The notes below the pieces were generated by a model, which was given only the letters and a program-made list of their open reading frames with translations, had not been told where the DNA came from and made no database searches. Shown here piece after piece: positions 44,063 to 53,639 of a DNA stretch of 62,467 nt (positions are counted from its first letter, which is position 1; each line of letters begins with the position of its first letter). Source of the DNA: Lachnospiraceae bacterium (GTDB taxonomy: Bacteria; Bacillota; Clostridia; Lachnospirales; Lachnospiraceae); assembly GCA_022790855.1 (NCBI GenBank), contig JAAVYA010000014.1:1-62467 (forward strand), read 5' to 3'. Made by a program: the position numbers and the translations under genes.

Positions 44063-47000
44063 ATGAAAGGAAAACGAATTGCTGCTCTGTTATTAGCGGC
44101 AGTGCTGGTCTTTAGTCAGGAGGGAATATCCAGCCTGACCGTGCAGGCGGCCCAGATGCCAGAAGAACAATCAACGGCGCCTCAGACAGAAGGAACGGGC
44201 ACAGAAGACGACAAGGCTGATCAGGAGAATAGAGGGGAAAAAGAGCAAACCAATCCTTCGGAAGAGACGGTATCTTCCGAAAAAGAGACAGAAGAATCGT
44301 CGGACGATTCTAAGGATAATGTGCCCTCAGACGACGCCAACCAGTCACAGGATCTTGTTCCGCATCCAGAGGAGAACAATCCTTCCGACGAGCCGGAAGA
44401 TATGGTTCAGCCTGGGCAGCCGGAACAGCCGGAACAGACAGAGGAACAGCAGCCGGAGGAGAACAATCCTTCCAGTGAGTCGGAGGAAAACAATCCGCCC
44501 AGTGAGCCGGAGGATGAAGCTCCCGCAGAACAGCAGCCAGGGGAGAAGGGAGAGGAAGATTCAAAGAACCCGGAGGAACCTTCCGAGGATCAGCCAGATG
44601 CCAGTGAGGAAGAGGCGATTCCGGGAATTGCGGATGAAGGTGTAAAAGGAGACAAGGAGCCTTCTTTGGACCAGGAAGAAAAAAATCTCAGGCCTGGGAA
44701 GGAGCTGCTGGAAGACGAGGAAGAAGATGTAATTCCAAGCAAAGGGAGAATCGCTCCCCAACAAGAGCAGCCAGCCGATGAATTTCAAGAAGCAAAGGAA
44801 GCCTTTGCACGTTTAACCGCAGACCATGAAGTATATGCCCTGGTTTATGGATGTACGGAGGCGGAGCTTTTGGACGTCCCAGTCTGGGAAGGCAGGCCAG
44901 TAGCAGCCGTGCGGGGAGGTTATCAGGTACAATTGATTGGCACAGAGCTTGTGGACGGTGTGATCTGGTATCAGGTTCAGGCTTTGGTCAACGGAAATAC
45001 ATATACCGGTTATATCGGTGACGATATGCTGATTTCAGCCGATGCAGGGCTGGCAGAATGGAGAGAGGCCTATTGGCCCCAAGCTTTGGCTTACTCTGTT
45101 CCGAATATGCGGGCCGGCTCTACAAATCTTTCTTTGTTTCCGGAAAGCTACCGTCCTTATATCCAAGCGCTGTTGAATGCGCATCCCGAGTGGACTTTTG
45201 TTCCCATGGATACGGGGCTGGATTGGAATACGGTGATCAAAAACGAGATGTCCCCCAAACGGAATGTAGTGCCTAATTATAGTGATCCATCCTGGATCGG
45301 AGACTATAATATTATTGTGGATGACGTCTGGTATCAGGCATCAGAATCCATTGTACGCTATTATATGGATCCAAGAAATTTCCTGAATGAAACATCGGTA
45401 TTTCAGTTTGAATTATTATCTTTCAATGCAGCAAATCATAAAGAAGCCGGAGTCAAGGCTATTTTGAACAATACCTTTATGAGCAATAAGGTGATTGAAG
45501 GGACAAATTTAACCTATGCCCAGGCATTTATGCAGATTGGGAAAGAAGTAAATGTGAGTCCTTATCATCTTGCCAGCAGGGTGCGCCAGGAACAGGGAGT
45601 ATCCGGAGACTCACCTCTGATTTCCGGGACGTATCCGGGATATGAAGGGCTGTATAATTATTTTAATATACAGGCCACTGGGGCGAATCGAGATCAGCTT
45701 ATTGCTAATGGTTTGACAGAAGCGAGAAATGAAGGCTGGACCAGCCGTTACGCTGCTTTGAGAGGTGGTTCTGCCAAGGTTGCGGTCCGTATTGGAAAAG
45801 GGCAGAATACGTTATACTTACAGAAATTTGATGTAGATGATTCGGATGGAACGTTATATTGGAATCAATATATGCAAAATCTTCTGGCCCCTGACAATGA
45901 AGGAAAGACGGTACGGAAAGGGTATGAGGAAATTGGCGTTATAAACAATCCCTTTGTGTTCCGTGTTCCGATTTACAGAAATATGCCCTCATCTGCGTGC
46001 AAGATGCCTTCAAGCCTGGACGGAAGAAGCGCAACTTTAAAAACATCCGTGAAGAACTATACAACAGTAAACCTTTCCTGGAATGAGCTTTCCGGAGCCC
46101 AGGGCTATCAGATTTACCGTTCCGAGTCCCAAAACGGTAGCTATAAAAAGGTAAAGACCATTAGTTCCGTAGGAACCCTTTCCTGGAGCCAGACTGTTGA
46201 CCCAAATAAAATCTATTATTATAAGGTTCGGGGATATAAAGAATTAGGAGGTCAAACGCGGTATTCAGAGTTTTCCGCTGTGAAATCCGCAAATACAACG
46301 ATACCCAAGCCTCAATGGGTTTCCCTGAAAGCCAGCACCTACACCCAGGCAGCTCTTAAGTGGGAAAAGCCCGGCAGTGTGACAGGCTACCAGATTTATC
46401 GGAAGGATGGGAAGAACGGAAGCTACAAGAAAGTAAAGACCATTACAGGTGCAGGAACCGTAAGCTATACCGACAAGACAATCTTGCCGAATACGACGTA
46501 CTATTACAAGATTCGTTCTTATGTAACAGTAAATGGAGCCAATAAATATTCCTCCTTCAGTCCTGAGAAATCCATCAGCACCACGATGGCAAAAGTACAA
46601 TGGACGTCCCTGAAGGCCGGCTCCTACACTCAGGCGGCGGTAAAATGGAAAAAGGCCGCCAACGTCACAGGCTATCAGATTTACCGGAAGGATGGAAAGA
46701 ACGGAAGCTATAAAAAGGTAAAGACGATTACAAATGCAAGTACCGTAAGCTATAATGATAAGACAATCTTGCCCAATACAACATATTATTATAAGATTCG
46801 TTCTTATGTAACGGCAAATGGAACCACAAAATATTCCTCTTTCAATGCAGAAAAATCCATCAGCACCACGATGGCAAAAGTACAGTGGACGTCCCTGAAG
46901 GCCGGCTCCTACACCCAGGCGGCGGTAAAATGGAAAAAGGCCGCCAACGTCACAGGCTATCAGATTTACCGGAAGGATGGAAAGAACGGAAGCTATAAAA

Positions 47001-48016
47001 AAATAAAAACAATTACAAAGGCAGGAACCGTAAGCTATACCGACAAGACGGTTCTACCCAATACCACGTACTATTACAAGATCCGTTCCTATGTAACGGT
47101 AAATGGGGCCAATAAATATTCCTCCTTCAATGGGGAGAAATCCATTAATACAAAGATGGCAGTTCCCTCTATCGTGAGTGCAACCCTGTCCGGAAATAAA
47201 AATATTTCCCTGAAGTGGGAAGCGCAGAAATGGGTAAGCGGTTATCGTATTTACCGGGCAGATACATCCGGCGGCAAATATAAGATGATCAAAGATATCA
47301 GCAATGGGAAGACGACTTCTTATACCGATAAGAATTTGGAAGCAAACGGAACATATTACTATAAAATCCGCTCCTATGTCACAGTGGATAAAAGTAAAAA
47401 GTATTCCTCCTACTCCAATGTATTTATGGGTAAGACAAAGCTGACTACTCCCAGCGTTACGTCAGTTTCAGCGCCGTCTCCCGTCAGCGCAAAGCTCAGC
47501 TGGAAAAAGACGGTCAGCGCCACTGGGTATGAAATTTACCGTGCCACATCCTATAATGGGAAATATACAAAAGTTAAGACCATTACCAAGAATACCACAG
47601 TAAAATATGCAAACACCAATTTGACACCCAATAAGACTTATTTTTATAAAGTCAGGGCATACAGTAAAGTAGGAACAAACAAAAAGTATTCTAAGTTTTC
47701 GGCTGTTACCAGCATTACTCCGGGGTTAGACACCCCGGAGATTCATACGATTGATTCTGTAACTACGACGAAAGCAAGGCTGAAATGGAATCAGGTCAGC
47801 GGAGCCCAGGGATATCGGCTGTATCGCTCCGAGAAGCCCGGCAGCGGGTATAAACTGGTAAAGACATTAAGCGGGGAGAAAAAGACAGCCTATACAAATT
47901 CCGGGCTGAAAAAGGGAAAAACGTATTATTATAAAGTCAGGGCCTATGTGAAGCTAGACGGCGCCTATAAATATTCAGACTATTCAGATGTATGGTCCGT
48001 TCAGACGAAAAAATAA
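44063..48016 (+). CDS. Secreted glucosaminidase with FN3 repeats
   Basis: A 1,317-residue exported protein. Signal peptide 1-30 (IAALLLAAVLVFSQEG). Residues 33-250 are Pro/Glu/Asp/Asn-rich low complexity. An SH3-like segment (about 255-325) precedes a GH73-type N-acetylglucosaminidase domain (about 345-640) with SPYHLASRVRQEQGVSG, whose Glu is the likely catalytic acid, and YNYFNIQATGANRDQL. Seven FN3 domains of about 95 residues follow to the end. Repeats 2-4 are nearly identical at DNA level with a 285-base period (about 46300-47150). No anchor motif. Likely cleaves peptidoglycan. Confidence 0.87.
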   Translation: MKGKRIAALLLAAVLVFSQEGISSLTVQAAQMPEEQSTAPQTEGTGTEDDKADQENRGEKEQTNPSEETVSSEKETEESSDDSKDNVPSDDANQSQDLVPHPEENNPSDEPEDMVQPGQPEQPEQTEEQQPEENNPSSESEENNPPSEPEDEAPAEQQPGEKGEEDSKNPEEPSEDQPDASEEEAIPGIADEGVKGDKEPSLDQEEKNLRPGKELLEDEEEDVIPSKGRIAPQQEQPADEFQEAKEAFARLTADHEVYALVYGCTEAELLDVPVWEGRPVAAVRGGYQVQLIGTELVDGVIWYQVQALVNGNTYTGYIGDDMLISADAGLAEWREAYWPQALAYSVPNMRAGSTNLSLFPESYRPYIQALLNAHPEWTFVPMDTGLDWNTVIKNEMSPKRNVVPNYSDPSWIGDYNIIVDDVWYQASESIVRYYMDPRNFLNETSVFQFELLSFNAANHKEAGVKAILNNTFMSNKVIEGTNLTYAQAFMQIGKEVNVSPYHLASRVRQEQGVSGDSPLISGTYPGYEGLYNYFNIQATGANRDQLIANGLTEARNEGWTSRYAALRGGSAKVAVRIGKGQNTLYLQKFDVDDSDGTLYWNQYMQNLLAPDNEGKTVRKGYEEIGVINNPFVFRVPIYRNMPSSACKMPSSLDGRSATLKTSVKNYTTVNLSWNELSGAQGYQIYRSESQNGSYKKVKTISSVGTLSWSQTVDPNKIYYYKVRGYKELGGQTRYSEFSAVKSANTTIPKPQWVSLKASTYTQAALKWEKPGSVTGYQIYRKDGKNGSYKKVKTITGAGTVSYTDKTILPNTTYYYKIRSYVTVNGANKYSSFSPEKSISTTMAKVQWTSLKAGSYTQAAVKWKKAANVTGYQIYRKDGKNGSYKKVKTITNASTVSYNDKTILPNTTYYYKIRSYVTANGTTKYSSFNAEKSISTTMAKVQWTSLKAGSYTQAAVKWKKAANVTGYQIYRKDGKNGSYKKIKTITKAGTVSYTDKTVLPNTTYYYKIRSYVTVNGANKYSSFNGEKSINTKMAVPSIVSATLSGNKNISLKWEAQKWVSGYRIYRADTSGGKYKMIKDISNGKTTSYTDKNLEANGTYYYKIRSYVTVDKSKKYSSYSNVFMGKTKLTTPSVTSVSAPSPVSAKLSWKKTVSATGYEIYRATSYNGKYTKVKTITKNTTVKYANTNLTPNKTYFYKVRAYSKVGTNKKYSKFSAVTSITPGLDTPEIHTIDSVTTTKARLKWNQVSGAQGYRLYRSEKPGSGYKLVKTLSGEKKTAYTNSGLKKGKTYYYKVRAYVKLDGAYKYSDYSDVWSVQTKK

Positions 48017-48034
48017 AATAGTGAACACTGGGAA

Positions 48035-48082
48035 TAAGAACCGCGTGATGCAAAATTGCATGGCGCGGTTCTTTTATTCATG
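48035..48082 (+). terminator. Terminator of the glucosaminidase gene
   Basis: AAGAACCGCG-(t)-GATGCAA pairs with TTGCAT-GGCGCGGTTCTT, followed by TTATT. Confidence 0.82.
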
Positions 48083-48243
48083 ATAATAGAATTCTCCCAG
48101 AGCGTGGATTCCATTGTTGTTCAGACAGCCCGCTTCGGATAAAAAATAGCAAGACACAAGAAAGAAATAAATTTGCCAATTCCAGGTTCTAAAGTTTGTC
48201 CATACTCATATATATAGATAAGGGCAGCGGAAAGGAGCAGGAT

Positions 48244-49176
48244 ATGGAAGAATTAAAACGAATATTCCCTATGCACTTGCGAAAATTTTTGCAGGAAGGG
48301 TTAAAAGCCGGGCAGCCGGAAGAAATCCGTATGCGGATTGGATGTCCTCTGCTTATGGACACCGGAACACAAGAATGGTTTTGGGATGCATCGTCCGAGA
48401 GCCTTACGGAATTTATGGACAAGGCATATCTTGTGACAGCTACGGATCTTCAGGAGTTAGTGGCATTTATGAGCAATTATTCCCTGTATGCCTTTGAAGA
48501 AGAACTTCGGGCCGGTTTTCTCACGATCCGGGGCGGGCACCGCATTGGCATTGCAGGAAAAACCGTGTGTGAACAGGGCAGTATCCGTACGATCAGACAG
48601 ATTTCCTTTTTAAATATCAGAATAGCCAGTGAGCGAAAAGGATGCGCGGATGAGGTGATGCCTTTGATCCGCCGGGGACAAACCATCTATAATACTTTGA
48701 TCCTTTCCACTCCGGGAGCAGGAAAGACAACGTTGCTTCGAGACTGTATCCGGCAGCTGTCCCAGGGGGCGCCGGGGTTTCCGGGCCTGAAGATTGGAGT
48801 GGTGGATGAACGCAGTGAGATTGCGGCCTGCCATCTGGGACAGCCCCAAAATGACCTGGGACCCAGGACGGACGTCATGGATTGCTGCCCCAAATCAGAG
48901 GGAATGATGCTGCTTTTGCGCTCCATGTCTCCGCAGATCATTGGAGTGGACGAGTTGGGCGGGCAGAAAGACTATGAAGCCGTGGAATATGCCCTGCATT
49001 GCGGCTGTCGGCTGATTGGAACCATGCATGGGGAAAGCATGGAGGAGATGATACAGAAGCCCTATCTTTCCAAATGGCTTGCCCAGGGATTTTTTGAACG
49101 GTATTTGTTTTTGGAGAAAGCGGCAGACGGAACCCGGAAAGTCAGTGTCTACGATGAAAGGTGCAGGAAATTATGA
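48244..49176 (+). CDS. spoIIIAA: Stage III sporulation protein AA
   Basis: Secretion-type ATPase of the SpoIIIA-SpoIIQ channel between mother cell and forespore. The 310-residue protein has the Walker A motif STPGAGKTTLLRDCIRQ, IGVVDERSEIAAC, and IIGVDELGGQKDYEAVE as Walker B. ATG 48244 follows AAAGGAG; the frame is open upstream to 48196 but without a ribosome site. CATACTCAT at 48201 resembles a sigma-E -10 element; no convincing -35. Heads the eight-gene operon; 4-base overlap (ATGA) with spoIIIAB. Confidence 0.96.
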   Translation: MEELKRIFPMHLRKFLQEGLKAGQPEEIRMRIGCPLLMDTGTQEWFWDASSESLTEFMDKAYLVTATDLQELVAFMSNYSLYAFEEELRAGFLTIRGGHRIGIAGKTVCEQGSIRTIRQISFLNIRIASERKGCADEVMPLIRRGQTIYNTLILSTPGAGKTTLLRDCIRQLSQGAPGFPGLKIGVVDERSEIAACHLGQPQNDLGPRTDVMDCCPKSEGMMLLLRSMSPQIIGVDELGGQKDYEAVEYALHCGCRLIGTMHGESMEEMIQKPYLSKWLAQGFFERYLFLEKAADGTRKVSVYDERCRKL

Positions 49177-49691
49177 TAAAAATAGCAGGTGCGGCGTTGA
49201 TACTGTCCGTTTCTTTCCTGTTTGGCCTGCAGCAAAAACAGCGTCTGTGGGAGCATGTGAAGCAGCTTGTTGGCTGCAAAGAGATGCTTTTCATGTTATC
49301 TGGAGAGATGTCTTATGCAAAAGCCCCCCTTTTGGAGGCCTTTAGGCACATTTCATCCCGAGGGAAAGAACCCTTCGGCAGTTTTTTGGAAGAGGTGGCA
49401 AAGGAGCTTGAAACAAAGCAGGACCAGCCTCTGCCTGAAATTTGGAGAGACGTCCTAAATCGCCAAAGGAACAAATTCTGCTTTTCCCAGGAGGAATTCG
49501 GACTATTGGAATCTTTGGGAGATAATTTTGGTTACCTGGATGTGCAGATGCAGCTAAATCATCTGTCCTTGTGTATGCAGCAATTGGATGCAAAAATTGT
49601 ACAGGCACAGGGAGAACTGGCGGCAAAGCAGAAACTATACCAGTACCTCAGCGTTATGTGCGGATTATTTTTTATCCTGATATTACTTTAG
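49173..49691 (+). CDS. spoIIIAB: Stage III sporulation protein AB
   Basis: A 172-residue membrane protein with an N-terminal helix (IAGAALILSVSFLFGL) and a C-terminal helix (LSVMCGLFFILILL) around a helical domain of type II secretion F-like fold. The conserved ELCxML-like segment reads LVGCKEMLFMLSGEM. ATG 49173 overlaps the spoIIIAA stop; the GTG at 49161 is less likely. Confidence 0.93.
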   Translation: MIKIAGAALILSVSFLFGLQQKQRLWEHVKQLVGCKEMLFMLSGEMSYAKAPLLEAFRHISSRGKEPFGSFLEEVAKELETKQDQPLPEIWRDVLNRQRNKFCFSQEEFGLLESLGDNFGYLDVQMQLNHLSLCMQQLDAKIVQAQGELAAKQKLYQYLSVMCGLFFILILL

Positions 49692-49701
49692 AGGAGGGCC
49701 T

Positions 49702-49896
49702 ATGAGTATTAATCTGATTTTTAAAATAGCGGCGGTGGGGATTCTGGTAACAGTTATCAGCCAGGTATTAAAACACAGCGGCCGAGAGGAACATGCCTTT
49801 TTAACCAGCCTGGCCGGACTGATCATCGTATTATTCTGGATTGTTCCCTACATATACGAGCTGTTTGAAACCATCAAGTCACTGTTTGCTTTGTAG
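49702..49896 (+). CDS. spoIIIAC: Stage III sporulation protein AC
   Basis: A 64-residue protein with two membrane helices (IAAVGILVTVISQVL and LTSLAGLIIVLFWIVPYIYE) and the typical LKHSGREEHAF linker. GAGGAGG precedes the ATG. Core membrane component of the SpoIIIA complex. Confidence 0.95.
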   Translation: MSINLIFKIAAVGILVTVISQVLKHSGREEHAFLTSLAGLIIVLFWIVPYIYELFETIKSLFAL

Positions 49897-49906
49897 GAGA
49901 CTGCTT

Positions 49907-50293
49907 ATGGATATGATAAAAATTGCAATGATCGGGCTGGCGGCCGCCCTTCTTGCCATGCAGGTAAAAGCCGGGCGGCCGGAATATGAAATTTTTATTA
50001 CCATGGCTGCCTGCCTGTGCATTTTTTTCTTTTTGATAACGAAGCTTACGATTGTCATAGATGCCGTCAGCCAGATCCAGGAATATATCCGCCTGGATTC
50101 CAAATATGTGGCGATTCTCTTGAAGATGATCGGCATTACCTATGTGGCGGAGTTTTCTTCCAATCTTTGCAGGGATGCCGGGTATGGCGCTGTGGCGGGG
50201 CAAATTGAAATGTTTGGGAAGCTGTCGGTTTTGGTGATCAGTATGCCGGTATTATTGGCATTGCTTGAGACCATCAGCCAATTTTTAAGTTGA
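49907..50293 (+). CDS. spoIIIAD: Stage III sporulation protein AD
   Basis: A 128-residue membrane protein, AC-like in its first half (IKIAMIGLAAALLAMQVKAG) with further helices and the conserved KMIGITYVAEFSSNLCRDAG. ATG 49907 (TAGGAGA upstream) is used; the frame extends back into spoIIIAC without a start signal. Confidence 0.94.
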   Translation: MDMIKIAMIGLAAALLAMQVKAGRPEYEIFITMAACLCIFFFLITKLTIVIDAVSQIQEYIRLDSKYVAILLKMIGITYVAEFSSNLCRDAGYGAVAGQIEMFGKLSVLVISMPVLLALLETISQFLS

Positions 50294-50302
50294 GGTTTTC
50301 AT

Positions 50303-51523
50303 ATGAAACGGATATGGGTTGTTGGGGTGATATGCTTTTTGATCACCGGAGGCTGGATTCAGGAAAAAACGGGTCTGGGGCTTGTGTCTGCGAAGGAAAT
50401 CCCGAAATCGCAAGAAGAGGCCGGGAATATGTTAGGGCGGGAGAGACTTTCCTTTGAGGATGAGGGGGACGTGGATCTTTCCTTGTTGGATGATATGGAT
50501 TTTTCCCAGTTGGATCAAGTGCTAAAGGATCAGGAAATTGCCGGGGAATTCAGCTTTAAAGAATTGGTGAGGAAGCTGGTGGACGGGGAAGAAATTGATA
50601 AAAAGCAGATTGTAAAAGCGGTGTGGGACATTTTTTTCAAGGAAATTGGCCAGAGCCGGGGGTATATGATACAAATTATCCTGCTGGTGTCTGCTTTTGC
50701 ACTTTTGTATCAATTTGCCAATGTATTTGACCATGCGGCAGTAACGGATATCAGTTTTTATATTGTCTACATGATCCTGCTGGCGCTTTTGATGAAATCC
50801 TTTCTTTTGATGAGCGGTATTTTGCAGGACAGCCTGGATGTAATGCTGGATTTTATGAAGGCCTTGATGCCGGCCTTCTGCATGACGATGGTCTTTTCCA
50901 CAGGGACGGCTTCCGCTATGGGGTTTTATGAAATGACATTGCTATTGGTGTATGTGATTGAAGCGGTACTGGTGTATGTGGCGGTTCCTGCAGTCCATGT
51001 ATATTTGATTTTGGAGCTTTTAAACCATTTGACCAAAGAAGAAATGATTTCTAAGATGACGGAGCTGATCAAAGGAGGTGTGGAATGGCTTCTGAAATTT
51101 TTGGTTACCCTTGTGATTGGAATTAATATGGTTCAAGGGCTTTTGACGCCGGTCATTGACAGCTTTAAGACCGGGATGTTCGCCAGGACGGCCAGTATGC
51201 TTCCAGGATTTGGAAACTCCATTAATGCAGTAGCGGAAATTATGGTGGGTTCGGGAATCATCATCAAAAACGGTGTGGGAATTGCAGGGATTCTTTTTTT
51301 GATCGCCTTATGCGGAGGGCCTTTGCTCAAAGTAGGGGCAATGGCCCTGATTTACAAGCTGGCGTCGGCCGTAGTCCAGCCCATTGCAGATGTGCGCCTT
51401 TCCGGGTGTATCAATGGGATGGGGGAAGGGGCTAGGTTAATGGGAAAGATTCTGTTGACGGCGAATGTGATGCTGCTTTTAACCATAGCGCTTGTAACGG
51501 CTGCCACTACCTGGGGCCGATAG
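50303..51523 (+). CDS. spoIIIAE: Stage III sporulation protein AE
   Basis: A 406-residue multi-pass membrane protein with a signal-like N terminus (WVVGVICFLITGGW), a soluble acidic stretch (50-110) and about seven to eight helices. Conserved segments include YEMTLLLVYVIEAVLVY-like and RTASMLPGFGNSINAVAEIM. The central permease-like part of the feeding channel. Nine bases after spoIIIAD. Confidence 0.94.
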   Translation: MKRIWVVGVICFLITGGWIQEKTGLGLVSAKEIPKSQEEAGNMLGRERLSFEDEGDVDLSLLDDMDFSQLDQVLKDQEIAGEFSFKELVRKLVDGEEIDKKQIVKAVWDIFFKEIGQSRGYMIQIILLVSAFALLYQFANVFDHAAVTDISFYIVYMILLALLMKSFLLMSGILQDSLDVMLDFMKALMPAFCMTMVFSTGTASAMGFYEMTLLLVYVIEAVLVYVAVPAVHVYLILELLNHLTKEEMISKMTELIKGGVEWLLKFLVTLVIGINMVQGLLTPVIDSFKTGMFARTASMLPGFGNSINAVAEIMVGSGIIIKNGVGIAGILFLIALCGGPLLKVGAMALIYKLASAVVQPIADVRLSGCINGMGEGARLMGKILLTANVMLLLTIALVTAATTWGR

Positions 51524-51532
51524 GGGGATATT

Positions 51533-52084
51533 GTGGGATTGATTTACGGATGGGTAAAAGATCTGGTAGTATTTTATATTTTGATGACGGCGGTGCTTCA
51601 CCTTCTGCCAAAGAGCAGTTACCAGAAATATGTTCGTTTCTTCGGAGGCCTTTTATTGGTGGCCTTGCTTTTAACTCCTGTTTTGGAGCTTTTAAAACGG
51701 CCGGAATCTTTGTTGGACCGCATTTCCTATGAGTCCTTTTGGCAGGAAATGGATACGGTCCGCCTGGATATGGCAGGCATGGAGCAAACCCAGCGGCAGG
51801 CGTATCAAAGAGAATATGAAAAAGCCATCGCCCAGGATATTTCTTTGATGGCACGGGAATATTTTAAAGTACTTTCCGCAGAGGTGGAATTGTCAGAGGA
51901 ATACCAGATTACGAATATCGCATTGTCTCTGGTTCCCCTTGGCCAGGAGGAAGGAATTGCGATTGAAAAAATTACATTTCAGGATAATACCAGCGAGTAT
52001 CCCGGCGTGTTGGAATTAAAGCAGGAAATCATGGATTTTTACCAGGTAGAAGATAGTCAGATTCAGATTATGGTGGAGGGATAA
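51533..52084 (+). CDS. spoIIIAF: Stage III sporulation protein AF
   Basis: A 183-residue protein with two N-terminal helices (GLIYGWVKDLVVFYILMTAV and FFGGLLLVALLLTPVLELL) and a soluble domain. GTG start 51533 behind AGGGGGAT. Lies in the fixed spoIIIA gene order. Confidence 0.92.
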   Translation: MGLIYGWVKDLVVFYILMTAVLHLLPKSSYQKYVRFFGGLLLVALLLTPVLELLKRPESLLDRISYESFWQEMDTVRLDMAGMEQTQRQAYQREYEKAIAQDISLMAREYFKVLSAEVELSEEYQITNIALSLVPLGQEEGIAIEKITFQDNTSEYPGVLELKQEIMDFYQVEDSQIQIMVEG

Positions 52085-52085
52085 C

Positions 52086-52664
52086 ATGAAACCAAAGTGG
52101 GACTTATGGGTGGAGAAGCTGAAAAAGCTTAACAAGAGCTATTTGCTGGTAGCGGCCCTTTTTGGAATTCTGCTGCTGGTAATTGCAATTCCGGTGGATA
52201 AAGGGGAAAAGGAGGCCAAACAGGAAGCGGACAGTCCGCCTGTGTCGTCTTCAGAGAGTTCGTATGATTCTTATCAAAAAAGAGTGGAACGGCAGTTGGA
52301 GCAGATGCTTTCCGCTATGGAGGGAGTGGGAAAAGCGGAGGTTATGCTCACATTGAAGGATGAGGGAGAATCGGTGGTGGAAAAAGACATGACCAGGACG
52401 GAGGAACACACAACAGAGCAGGACAGTCAGGGCTCTGGCAGAGAAAACAGCAGCATAAGCATGCAGGAACAATCCTTATATACAAAAGATGGTTCCCAGA
52501 ATGAGATTCCTTTTGTCACCAGGGAAAAGAACCCGCAAGTAGAAGGGGTGCTGGTGGTGGCAGAAGGCGGAGCAAACGCCCAGGTTATAAAAAATATTTC
52601 CGAAGCGATTTTAGCATTATTTCCCATTGAAGCTCATAAAATTAAGGTAGTTAAGATGAATTGA
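52086..52664 (+). CDS. spoIIIAG: Stage III sporulation protein AG
   Basis: A 192-residue single-pass protein (YLLVAALFGILLLVIAIPV) with a ring-building motif domain in the intermembrane space: QLEQMLSAMEGVGKAEVMLT and VEGVLVVAEGGANAQVIKNI. Forms the large ring of the feeding channel. One base between it and spoIIIAF. Confidence 0.94.
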   Translation: MKPKWDLWVEKLKKLNKSYLLVAALFGILLLVIAIPVDKGEKEAKQEADSPPVSSSESSYDSYQKRVERQLEQMLSAMEGVGKAEVMLTLKDEGESVVEKDMTRTEEHTTEQDSQGSGRENSSISMQEQSLYTKDGSQNEIPFVTREKNPQVEGVLVVAEGGANAQVIKNISEAILALFPIEAHKIKVVKMN

Positions 52665-52678
52665 CAGGAGGTAGCACG

Positions 52679-53500
52679 TTGAAGAAAATTTTCAAAAAGA
52701 ACCAGATTATTATCACGGCCCTGGCATTGATGATTGCGGTAGCAGGCTATTTACAATACACCGGAAGCAAGATCAATGACAAATCAGCGGCCAAGGAAGC
52801 CAGTTCGGAACTGTCCGAGGATACATATGAGATATCCGATGAGGATATGTTCTCCGCAGAAGATATTTTTACAGACACGGAAGACAATAGTGATGCGGCT
52901 ACGGCAGATGCGTCGGGAAGTACGGCGGAAGCAGGAACGGAGGAAGGAGCCCAGGCGTCTGCCCAAACGGATGGGGATGCGCAGACTGAGAAAGAAGGCG
53001 GCGCCCAAACGGCAGAGGCGGCCGATGCAGAAGGCGTCCAGTTGGCCGAAGGAGAAGGAACGGGAGACGGGATTGAAAATCCAGGGGAAGCAGTACTAAC
53101 AAGCTCCGGTGTTGGGAATCTTGATTTTGCAGCAGAGATGAAGCTGAATCGGGAGCAGATCCGTTCCAAGAATAAGGAAACGTTGCTGGAAGTAATTAAC
53201 AATGCCGGGATCACAGAGCAGCAGAAGCAGGCAGCCGTAGATGCTATGGTACAGATCACTAATATTGCGGAGCGGGAAGCAGCGGCGGAAATGCTTTTAG
53301 AGGCGAAGGGCTTCCAGAATGTGGTGGTAAGCATTAATGACAACAACGTGGATGTGGTATTGGATATGGGAGATGTAACGGATGCAAAACGGGCTCAGGT
53401 GGAGGACATTGTAAAACGTAAAACCAATATGGCCGCAGAGAATATTGTGATCACTCCCATCCAGGCAAGCGCCGAAACCCAGGAGACGCCGGCAGAATAA
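52679..53500 (+). CDS. spoIIIAH: Stage III sporulation protein AH, with long acidic linker
   Basis: A 273-residue single-pass protein (NQIIITALALMIAVAGYLQY). The C-terminal ring-building motif domain (about 150-265; MKLNREQIRSKNKETLLEVI, ITNIAEREAAAEMLLEAKGF) pairs with forespore SpoIIQ. Between helix and domain lies a Glu/Ala/Gly/Thr-rich low-complexity linker of about 100 residues, longer than in B. subtilis (218 residues in all). TTG start 52679 with ACAGGAGG is favoured; an upstream in-frame TTG at 52661 overlaps spoIIIAG and lacks a ribosome site. Confidence 0.93.
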   Translation: MKKIFKKNQIIITALALMIAVAGYLQYTGSKINDKSAAKEASSELSEDTYEISDEDMFSAEDIFTDTEDNSDAATADASGSTAEAGTEEGAQASAQTDGDAQTEKEGGAQTAEAADAEGVQLAEGEGTGDGIENPGEAVLTSSGVGNLDFAAEMKLNREQIRSKNKETLLEVINNAGITEQQKQAAVDAMVQITNIAEREAAAEMLLEAKGFQNVVVSINDNNVDVVLDMGDVTDAKRAQVEDIVKRKTNMAAENIVITPIQASAETQETPAE

Positions 53501-53524
53501 GAAGTTTTAAACACTCAGAAAAGA

Positions 53525-53552
53525 TTGACAACAGCCAGGTTCCTGGTATAAT
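53525..53552 (+). promoter_or_regulatory. Promoter of prfC
   Basis: Consensus TTGACA (53525-53530) and TATAAT (53547-53552), 16-base spacer. The leader is about 115 nt and contains a terminator-like hairpin. Confidence 0.85.
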
Positions 53553-53595
53553 ATACCTAATGCTTGTCTGAACTGTTACGAGGCAGAGGACAATG

Positions 53596-53639
53596 GCCTG
53601 ATATGGCGCTGCTTTTGGCTGCGGTTTATCAGGCTTTTT
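53596..53639 (+). terminator. Terminator-like hairpin in the prfC leader
   Basis: GCCTGATA (53596-53603) pairs with TATCAGGC (53627-53634), with an inner GCGCTGC/GCTGCG stem, followed by TTTTT. It stands between the promoter and the prfC ribosome site. Confidence 0.8.

Noticed and set aside
46300..47150. Regular repeats suggesting a CRISPR array
   Set aside because: Period is 285 bases, in frame, and encodes FN3 domains of the glucosaminidase.
52747..53346. 199-residue Ser/Ala-rich open frame on the minus strand
   Set aside because: Shadow of the low-complexity GAA/GCG-rich linker of spoIIIAH; no ribosome site and the spoIIIA operon is certain.
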